This document shows, in pieces, positions 13,899 to 20,016 of a stretch of DNA of 21,387 nucleotides. The translations under genes and the position numbers were made by a program. Within the stretch, counting starts at the first letter, position 1. Each line of letters begins with the position of its first letter. The notes under the pieces are model-generated. The model saw nothing but the letters and a program-made list of their open reading frames with translations, made no database searches and was not told the DNA's origin. The stretch spans positions 1-21,387 of the forward strand of contig JAISDN010000028.1 in NCBI GenBank assembly GCA_031264785.1, written 5' to 3'. Origin of the DNA: Candidatus Nomurabacteria bacterium (GTDB lineage: Bacteria; Patescibacteriota; Saccharimonadia; Saccharimonadales; Saccharimonadaceae).

Positions 13899-14878
13899 TT
13901 AGCCTCCTTGTCGAAGTATTTTTTGAGCGTTACCGTGTCGCCAACTTTGGCGTCGCGGGTGGTTTTGAGGTTGGTTACGATGTAGCCGATTTCGCCGGTG
14001 GCGAGGACTGGGTCGGCGGTCATTTTTGGGCTGAGGTGGCCGACTTCGAGGGCAATGCCGTGCGCGGCGGTGGCCAGCATTTTGACCTCGTCGTTTTTCT
14101 TAATTTCGCCGTCGACCACTCGAACATAGAGGATTACACCTCGATAATCGTCGTAATAACTGTCAAAGATCAGGGCACGGGTGGGAACTTCACTTGAACG
14201 ACTGAATTGCTTCGCTGCGCTCGCAATGACGGAAGAAGTGTCTGCAATGACAGCTAGGGGTGAAACCGGTGGTGGGATTTTCTCAATAATTCTGTTCAAA
14301 ACCTGCTCCACGCCTTCACCGGTTTTGGCGCTGATTTTCAAAATGTCCGACTCGTCGCAACTAAGCAAATTGGTGATTTCTTTACTAACCCGCGCCACGT
14401 CAGCCGCTGGCAAGTCAATTTTATTTAGCACCGGAATTATCGTTAAATCTTGCTCCATTGCTAAGTAAACGTTGGCTAAAGTCTGAGCCTGAATTCCCTG
14501 CGAAGCGTCGACCACCAGCACCGCGCCCTCACAGGCCGCCAGACTGCGCGAAACTTCGTAAGAAAAATCCACGTGGCCGGGCGTGTCAATCAAATTCAAA
14601 TCATAAACTTCATCACAAACAAGACTGTCTTGTTTGTGGAGGATTTTGTGTTGTAATATATTTTTTCGACTTTGATTTGACGACCAGCGCATCCGCACTG
14701 GCGCCAGTTTGATAGTGATGCCACGCTCGCGCTCCAGCTCCATCGAATCCAACAGCTGCGACTTCATAGCTCGCTTTTCAACTGTGCCAGTTAGCTCCAT
14801 CATCCGGTCGGCTAATGTCGACTTGCCGTGATCAATATGGGCAATGATGCAAAAATTGCGAATTTTGTCTTGATTCAT
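13895..14878 (-). CDS. lepA: Elongation factor 4 (LepA), N-terminal GTPase half as a separate gene
   Basis: LepA is a ribosome-binding translational GTPase. This 327-residue product holds domains I and II. G1 is AHIDHGKST (13-21), RERGITI follows near 50-56, G3 is DTPGHVDF (98-105), G4 is NKID (152-155) and G5 is SAK (183-185). It ends in VGDTVTLKKYFDKEAK, exactly where intact LepA passes into domain III, which is encoded separately at 9678-10634. Two in-frame extra segments are present relative to the family. Residues ~66-88 lie between RERGITI and G3 and contain a perfect palindrome. Residues ~205-231 follow IPPP and are derived from a dispersed repeat. TATAAT lies seven bases before the ATG (leaderless type). 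Its last codons form the ribosome site of the 51-residue ORF. Confidence 0.94.
   Translation of the reverse strand: MNQDKIRNFCIIAHIDHGKSTLADRMMELTGTVEKRAMKSQLLDSMELERERGITIKLAPVRMRWSSNQSRKNILQHKILHKQDSLVCDEVYDLNLIDTPGHVDFSYEVSRSLAACEGAVLVVDASQGIQAQTLANVYLAMEQDLTIIPVLNKIDLPAADVARVSKEITNLLSCDESDILKISAKTGEGVEQVLNRIIEKIPPPVSPLAVIADTSSVIASAAKQFSRSSEVPTRALIFDSYYDDYRGVILYVRVVDGEIKKNDEVKMLATAAHGIALEVGHLSPKMTADPVLATGEIGYIVTNLKTTRDAKVGDTVTLKKYFDKEAK
14188..14251. repeat. Dispersed GCAATGAC-type repeat inserted in frame in lepA-N
   Basis: The core ATTGCTTCGCTGCGCTCGCA (14206-14225), followed by ATGAC, is the widespread bacterial repeat that often translates as VIASAAKQ. Here it does so in frame. A second GCAATGAC lies at 14244-14251 and the CACTTC/GAAGTG flanks are complementary. 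The segment adds about 19 residues missing from other LepA proteins. Confidence 0.8.
14614..14638. repeat. Perfect palindrome in lepA-N
   Basis: Twelve-base arms (CACAAACAAGAC and its complement) flank one central base. It encodes part of the extra segment near residues 80-88 of LepA-N (HKQDSLVC). A lone TGTTGTA arm (14649-14655) lies next to it. The ACAAG...CTTGT core resembles the grpE palindrome at 3790-3812. Confidence 0.65.
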
Positions 14879-14904
14879 ATCTGATATTATAGCATACTAG
14901 AGTT
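14879..14904. promoter_or_regulatory. Overlapping divergent leaderless-type promoters of lepA-N and ung
   Basis: Only 26 bases separate the two start codons. Minus strand: TATAAT (14886-14891) is seven bases from the lepA-N ATG. Plus strand: CATACT (14893-14898) is six bases from the ung ATG. The two -10 boxes are one base apart, so each -35 region must lie inside the other gene. Confidence 0.55.
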
Positions 14905-15552
14905 ATGCACGAGAGTTGGAAAAAATATTTACAAGCCGAATTTGCGAAACCCTATTTTACGGAGCTGAGTGATTTTTTGAAAAAGGCTTATGTCGGGCAC
15001 ACAATTTACCCGCCCAAAGGTCAGGTTTTTAGCGCTTTTAAAACCCCGCTAGACGACATCAAGGTTGTTATTATTGGCCAAGATCCTTATCACGGGCCGC
15101 GACAAGCTCACGGTTTGGCTTTTTCGGTGCAACCTGAGGTTGACATTCCCCCGAGTTTAAAAAATATTTTTAAGGAAATTAATAGCGACACCGGCCAACC
15201 AATTCCGGACAATGGCAACTTGCAGCGTTGGGCCAACCAAGGTGTCTTGTTGTTAAACAACACTTTGACAGTTGAAGCTCACCGAGCCGGCAGCCATCGC
15301 GGGCACGGCTGGGAACAGTTTACTGACACTATGATTCGGCTATTGTCCGATCAACGCGACAATTTGGTTTTTTTGCTTTGGGGTCGCGACGCTCGCAATA
15401 AAAAATCACTGATTAATGACAGCAAGCACTTAGTTCTAGAAGCGGCTCATCCGTCTCCACTATCGGCCCACAACGGTTTTTTTGGTTGCAAACATTTTTC
15501 TAAAGCCAACGTTTATTTGACAATGAACGGCAAACCACCCATCGAATGGTAG
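14905..15552 (+). CDS. ung: Uracil-DNA glycosylase (family 1)
   Basis: Ung removes uracil from DNA as the first step of base excision repair. The 215-residue protein is of normal length. It has the water-activating motif GQDPYHGP at 58-65 (catalytic D60), GVLLLNNTLTVE, the LLWGRDARNKK stretch and the minor-groove loop HPSPLSA at 182-188 with the catalytic histidine. All family 1 key residues seem present. The ATG lies six bases after a CATACT -10 element, with no ribosome binding site, consistent with a leaderless message. It converges with murJ, only six bases between the stops. Confidence 0.96.
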   Translation: MHESWKKYLQAEFAKPYFTELSDFLKKAYVGHTIYPPKGQVFSAFKTPLDDIKVVIIGQDPYHGPRQAHGLAFSVQPEVDIPPSLKNIFKEINSDTGQPIPDNGNLQRWANQGVLLLNNTLTVEAHRAGSHRGHGWEQFTDTMIRLLSDQRDNLVFLLWGRDARNKKSLINDSKHLVLEAAHPSPLSAHNGFFGCKHFSKANVYLTMNGKPPIEW

Positions 15553-15558
15553 CCGAAG

Positions 15559-17199
15559 TTATTCGCGGACTTTAGGTTTTGGCAAGAAAGCTTTTTTGAT
15601 TTTTCCGACAATCGAACTGGATTCTTCTAGCTTCAGAGCTTGTGACATAGCTAAGTAGATGATGGCACTAAACAAGCCGATCAGCAGCAGTTGCGGCAGC
15701 ACCATTAAAATATTTTGGTCGACAAATTGAAGCCCGACGGCCGACACTAAAATATAAGTTCCAATGCTCATAACGCCGGTGGCGAGCAACATTTTTAGAA
15801 CGATTTTGCCGAAGTCTTTGTCAAAAACGCCCTTCAGCCGCACCGACATCACTACAAACAAAGCGGCGATTTCTAGCGCTGCCCAAATTACTTGGGCCCA
15901 AGCTAAACCATAGGCGCCCATATCTAAACCAAAAGTAAACCACAGCGCGAAAGCAATGGCCACAATAATTGAACCGAGACTAATAAACATTGGTGTTTTG
16001 GTGTCTTGCTGGGCGTAAAAACTGCGGCTGGCGATATGAAAAACGCTACGCAGCAAAATTACCAGCGCAAAAACCCCAAATAAATTGGCAATCAAACTGT
16101 CGCCGCCGACTTTGATAATTGACACAATATAGCCACGCGCGAAAAACATTATCGCTGCCACCGGCATAGCAATCCAAAGTATAACTTGTATAACTTTTCG
16201 GAGTTCCTTTTTAAACAAGTCCGGCCGGCCTTGCCCTAAACGTTCGGTCATTTCCGGAAAAGCCGCCGTCGAAATCGCCACGCCAATCAAGTTGATCGGC
16301 ATATTGCTGAGCGTGGTGGCCTGCTGATAAGCTCGCACCGTGCCTTCGGCCATACGCGAAGCTAGGTTGGTGTCGACGATCGACGAAACGTAATCTAAGC
16401 CTTGATCGGTCGATCGAGCTGGCAACAGACGCAAGACCTTTTTGAAGCCTAAGTTTTTCTTAAAAATCTTAAATTGATAATCAAATTTCAGGCCGACGAG
16501 GCCCAGCGAGCTAACCACCAACTGCAACAAAGCGCCAATCACCACGCCCAACGCCACGCCCATAATGCCGCCTTCCCAACCAAGAAAATCGATGCGGTTA
16601 GTCAACACCAAAGCGCCGAAAATAATCCCGATATTGTATATCATTGGGCTGAGCGCGAAGAACACAAACCGGCCGACGGCCTGCTGGATTGAGGCGATGA
16701 CGGTGGTAATCGAAAAGATAAATGGGTTGATCGCGATGACCCGCATCATTGAAGTGGCCAGCGCCTGACCTTGTTCGTTGAGGCCCGGACCGACTACGTA
16801 TTGCACCAGCACCGGCGCAAAAATCATAATCAAAATCGACGCGCCGAGCGTGACCAACGCCAAAAAATTAATCATACTGGAGCTGAGTTGCCAAGCCGAT
16901 TCTTTGTTGCCAGTGGCGATGCGCTGGTTGAAAACCGGAATAAACGACACGGCTAAAGCGCCGGAAACCAAAATGAAAAACATAAAATCTGGGATGGTGA
17001 AGGCCACTGTGTAGGCGTCGATGCCGACTTTGTAAGTGTCAAGATACATCGAGTTGAGCAGGCGGTCGCGGTATAAACCCAAAATCGCCGACAAAAAAGT
17101 GCTGGTCGCTAAAACCGCCGCCGCCCAGCGCAGATTTAGGCGGTTGTTGGCGCGGTTAATGACCCGCTGAACTCGACTTTTTGGATTTTCTTCTCCCAT
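15559..17199 (-). CDS. murJ: Lipid II flippase MurJ (MviN family)
   Basis: MurJ moves lipid-linked peptidoglycan precursor across the inner membrane. The 546-residue protein is strongly hydrophobic throughout, consistent with the family's 14 helices. The N-terminal motif DAYTVAFTIPDFMFFILVSG and ALAVSFIPVFNQR matches MurJ helices 1-2. Later segments, GVAISTAAFPEMTERLG and FYAQQDTKTPMFISLGS, are also typical. A polar basic tail (KKAFLPKPKVRE) ends the protein. The ATG shares one base with the ftsH stop (TGATG); a GTG just before is possible but less likely. Co-transcription with ftsH is implied. Confidence 0.93.
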   Translation of the reverse strand: MGEENPKSRVQRVINRANNRLNLRWAAAVLATSTFLSAILGLYRDRLLNSMYLDTYKVGIDAYTVAFTIPDFMFFILVSGALAVSFIPVFNQRIATGNKESAWQLSSSMINFLALVTLGASILIMIFAPVLVQYVVGPGLNEQGQALATSMMRVIAINPFIFSITTVIASIQQAVGRFVFFALSPMIYNIGIIFGALVLTNRIDFLGWEGGIMGVALGVVIGALLQLVVSSLGLVGLKFDYQFKIFKKNLGFKKVLRLLPARSTDQGLDYVSSIVDTNLASRMAEGTVRAYQQATTLSNMPINLIGVAISTAAFPEMTERLGQGRPDLFKKELRKVIQVILWIAMPVAAIMFFARGYIVSIIKVGGDSLIANLFGVFALVILLRSVFHIASRSFYAQQDTKTPMFISLGSIIVAIAFALWFTFGLDMGAYGLAWAQVIWAALEIAALFVVMSVRLKGVFDKDFGKIVLKMLLATGVMSIGTYILVSAVGLQFVDQNILMVLPQLLLIGLFSAIIYLAMSQALKLEESSSIVGKIKKAFLPKPKVRE

Positions 17200-19109
17200 C
17201 ACGCGTGCAGTTTTGCCGCTGCCGGCAATTTCGCTCCTTTCAAAATCTCTTTAACTTGATCTTCGTCCAGGGTTTCGGCTTTCAAAAGTTCGTCGGCCAG
17301 TTTATCCAAAAGTGCCAAGTTGGCTTTCAAAACTTCGCGGGCACGCTTGACCGCTTCGGCCAAAAGTTCGTTGATTTCGTTGTCAATTTCCTCAGCGGTT
17401 TTGTCGGAATAGCCGCGTTCGCGCGTCATTCGATCGAACATCAGACCGCCTTCTTCGTCGTGGAAAGCCCGATCGCGCAGTTTCGAACCCATACCTTCTA
17501 AAGTTATCATATCGTGCGCCAGAGACGTGGCGTGTTTCAAATCCGAACTGGCGCCGGTGGTAACATTTTCGCGGCCAAACACCACCTCTTCGGCAATCCG
17601 GCCGCCCATCGCCCGCGCCAAAATATCTTTAAATTCCACAATCGACGTAAAAGCGCGATCTTCCGGCGGCAAAAACCAAGTCACGCCGCCAGTCGCGCCG
17701 CGCGGAATAATGGTGACTTTGTGCACCGGATCACTGTCTGGCAAAACGTGCCCCACCACCGCGTGACCAGCTTCGTGATAAGCCGTGATTTTTTTATCCT
17801 TTTCGGTCATAACTTTATTTTTGCGTTCCGGCCCAATCATAACTTTCTCAAAAGCCGCCGTGACATCGTCGCCAGTGATAATTCTCCGGTTATGGCGGGC
17901 TGCCACGATGGCCGATTCGTTAGCGATATTGGCGAGATCCGCGCCACTTGAACCGGCAGTCTTGGCCGCCAGCGCGTCCAGATCGACCGATTTATCAATT
18001 GGCTTACCTTTAAAATGCACTTTCAAAATCGCCAAACGATCTTTGCGTTCTGGCAAAATAATATTGACTCGGCGGTCAAACCGGCCGGGCCGCAGCAGCG
18101 CCGGATCAAGCACGTCGGAACGATTTGTCGCCGCCAGCACAATCACATTTTGGCCTTGTTCAAAACCGTCCATCTCTACCAAAATCTGGTTCAGCGTCTG
18201 TTCGCGTTCGTCGTGGCCGCCGCCCATTCCTGAGCCGCGCCGTCGACCAACGGCGTCAATTTCGTCGATGAAAATTATACACGGGGCATTTTTCTTAGCT
18301 TTTTCAAACAAATCGCGCACTCGGGAAGCGCCCACGCCGACAAACATTTCCACAAACTCCGATCCAGAAATCGAGAAAAACGACACTCCAGCTTCGGCCG
18401 CCACGGCTCGCGCTAGCATTGTTTTACCGGTGCCCGGAGGCCCGACTAGCAAAACGCCTTTGGGAATCTTGGCACCAACTTCTTCAAACTTCTTCGGATG
18501 TTTCAAAAAATCCACCACCTCAAACAAGTCTTCCTTAGCCTCAATATTACCGGCGATTTCGTCAAATTTGACCTTCTTTTTATCCTCGCCAAACAACTTG
18601 GCCTTAGAACGCCCAAAGCCCATACTCTGATTGGTCTGCTTTTGCAAACCGCGCATCATAAAAGTGAACAGCACCACAATCAGCCCCAGCGGCAAAATAA
18701 TCGACAGCACACCAAAAATCATATCAGTCGTGTCGTCCGGCGCTTCGGATTCGTATTTCACCTTAGTCATATCGATTTTCTGCTCGTCGCTCAGCTCGGC
18801 CGCCGGCAAACGCGAAATCTTGGTCGGCTTATCCTGACCGTCCATCGTGACTTTCAAAGTCGCGCCCTGCTCCACAATTTTGGAAACTTGGCCGTGATCA
18901 ACCGCCCATTTTAGATCGGAATAAGAAATATCTTCGGTCTTTTGACCGCCCAGCGGCGAACCAATTGAAAAAACACCAATCAGCAAAAGTCCAATCGCCG
19001 CCCAAAACAAAACCGTCCGCACCGCATTACTTTTGGGCTTTTTGGGACTGCCCTTTTTCGGCGTATTGGCACGCGAATTATTCTGTTTGGTAGGTTTTTC
19101 AACTTTCAC
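17199..19109 (-). CDS. ftsH: ATP-dependent zinc metalloprotease FtsH
   Basis: FtsH is a membrane-bound AAA+ protease that degrades membrane and regulatory proteins. In the 636-residue product there are two membrane spans (about 29-49 and 130-152) flanking an external domain. Walker A is GPPGTGKT at 223-230, Walker B is IIFIDEID near 278-285, and the second region of homology is NRSDVLDPALLRPGRFDR at 329-346. The zinc site is HEAGH at 445-449, with the GASSDLKHAT segment supplying the third ligand. The frame is open to a TTG at 19148, but that codon overlaps the predicted -10 box TAAAAT (19138-19143). The GTG at 19109 has AAAGGA upstream and is the better start. Confidence 0.95.
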   Translation of the reverse strand: MKVEKPTKQNNSRANTPKKGSPKKPKSNAVRTVLFWAAIGLLLIGVFSIGSPLGGQKTEDISYSDLKWAVDHGQVSKIVEQGATLKVTMDGQDKPTKISRLPAAELSDEQKIDMTKVKYESEAPDDTTDMIFGVLSIILPLGLIVVLFTFMMRGLQKQTNQSMGFGRSKAKLFGEDKKKVKFDEIAGNIEAKEDLFEVVDFLKHPKKFEEVGAKIPKGVLLVGPPGTGKTMLARAVAAEAGVSFFSISGSEFVEMFVGVGASRVRDLFEKAKKNAPCIIFIDEIDAVGRRRGSGMGGGHDEREQTLNQILVEMDGFEQGQNVIVLAATNRSDVLDPALLRPGRFDRRVNIILPERKDRLAILKVHFKGKPIDKSVDLDALAAKTAGSSGADLANIANESAIVAARHNRRIITGDDVTAAFEKVMIGPERKNKVMTEKDKKITAYHEAGHAVVGHVLPDSDPVHKVTIIPRGATGGVTWFLPPEDRAFTSIVEFKDILARAMGGRIAEEVVFGRENVTTGASSDLKHATSLAHDMITLEGMGSKLRDRAFHDEEGGLMFDRMTRERGYSDKTAEEIDNEINELLAEAVKRAREVLKANLALLDKLADELLKAETLDEDQVKEILKGAKLPAAAKLHA

Positions 19110-19137
19110 TAATTTTCCTTTCCGCTTATTCGCTTTC

Positions 19138-19143
19138 CATTTT
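19138..19143 (-). promoter_or_regulatory. -10 box of ftsH-murJ
   Basis: TAAAAT on the minus strand would start transcription near 19131 and give a leader of about 22 bases carrying AAAGGA before the GTG start. The -35 region is weak. Confidence 0.5.
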
Positions 19144-19183
19144 ATCAAAAATCGTCTCGAAGTTCCACCATAAACGTGACGCC

Positions 19184-19237
19184 GTCATTCCGGACTCAAC
19201 TCTCTTGTCATTCCGGACTTGATCCGGAATCCAGAAA
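19184..19237. repeat. Dispersed TCCGGA repeat, partial plus full copy 2
   Basis: A truncated unit (19184-19197, GTCATTCCGGACTC) is followed by a full 32-base copy (19206-19237) identical to 9616-9647. It fills most of the gap between ftsH and the phosphoglycerate mutase gene and abuts the latter's -10 box. Confidence 0.75.
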
Positions 19238-19251
19238 AAACAAAAGTGTGA

Positions 19252-19266
19252 TATAATTATTTCACT
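19252..19266 (+). promoter_or_regulatory. -10 box of the phosphoglycerate mutase gene
   Basis: TATAAT (19252-19257) lies nine bases before the ATG, so the leader would be only two or three bases. The -35 position falls inside the repeat and is weak. Confidence 0.5.
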
Positions 19267-19908
19267 ATGAGTGGGCAATTAACCTTAGTCCGGCACGGCG
19301 AAACCACCGACAACCTAAAAGGCGTTTGGTCGGGAATTCGCAATGTGTCATTAACCGAAAAAGGCCGCGCCGACGCCGTCAAATTTGGCGAAGTCCTGCG
19401 CGACAAAACTTTCGACCTGATTTACGTTTCACAATTAAAGCGCAGCCGGCAAACTTTGGAAGGATTATTAAAAGGCTACGGCCAAAAAACCAAAGCTAAA
19501 ATCAGAAAAACCGGCGCGATAGACGAGCGCGATTATGGCCGACTGGCTGGCCGCGACAAATGGCAATTAAAAGCCGATTTCGGCACGCACGCCTGGACCG
19601 ACATCCGCCGCGGCTGGGACGTGCCCATCCCCGACGGCGAAACCTTGAAAGACGTCTATGAACGCGTCGTACCGTGGTATAAAGAAATCGTCCTGCCGCA
19701 ACTGCAAAAAGGCAAAAATGTCTTAATTGTAGCCCACGGCAATTCCAACCGCGCCCTGAGAAAATACTTAGAAAACCTCACCGCCGAATCCGTCCGCTTC
19801 GCCGAAATGGACCTCGACAAAGTCCGGATTTATGACCTCCGCCCCAATGGGCGGGCTAAACGGGTTTTGATTCGGACTATTAAAACTACTAGGACACATC
19901 GATATTGA
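19267..19908 (+). CDS. gpmA: 2,3-bisphosphoglycerate-dependent phosphoglycerate mutase family
   Basis: The enzyme likely interconverts 3- and 2-phosphoglycerate in glycolysis. The 213-residue protein has the phosphohistidine motif LVRHGETTDN at 7-16, AIDERDYGRLAGRDKWQL, RRGWDVPIPDGETL (typical of GpmA rather than general histidine phosphatases) and VAHGNSNRALRKYL with the second histidine. It is about 35 residues shorter than Escherichia coli GpmA, mainly between motifs. A broader phosphatase role cannot be excluded, but the motif set favours the mutase. Its start is set by a TATAAT box nine bases upstream. Confidence 0.88.
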   Translation: MSGQLTLVRHGETTDNLKGVWSGIRNVSLTEKGRADAVKFGEVLRDKTFDLIYVSQLKRSRQTLEGLLKGYGQKTKAKIRKTGAIDERDYGRLAGRDKWQLKADFGTHAWTDIRRGWDVPIPDGETLKDVYERVVPWYKEIVLPQLQKGKNVLIVAHGNSNRALRKYLENLTAESVRFAEMDLDKVRIYDLRPNGRAKRVLIRTIKTTRTHRY

Positions 19909-19915
19909 GCAAACT

Positions 19916-19960
19916 CCATCCGGAACCCAGGAGTTGTGATTAGTCTTGGATCCCGGATGG
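19916..19960. repeat. Long imperfect hairpin between convergent genes
   Basis: CCATCCGG (19916-19923) pairs with CCGGATGG (19953-19960), and the stem continues inward to about 17 pairs with two mismatches. It is related in wording to the TCCGGA repeats. It separates the convergent gpmA and surface-protein genes and might end transcription, but no T-run follows on either strand. The rest of 19909-20016 shows nothing else. Confidence 0.6.
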
Positions 19961-20016
19961 GAGGTTGGAATTGGTGATCGAAAGGAACAGGTTTTGTCGG
20001 GCAGTGAGAGGTGATT

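Noticed and set aside
13895..14878. lepA-N as a simple pseudogene
   Set aside because: All GTPase motifs are intact, the promoter spacing is canonical for this genome, and the frame survives two in-frame insertions.
17785..18630. 281-codon plus-strand frame opposite ftsH
   Set aside because: Antisense shadow of the conserved AAA+ domain, without ribosome site or family similarity.
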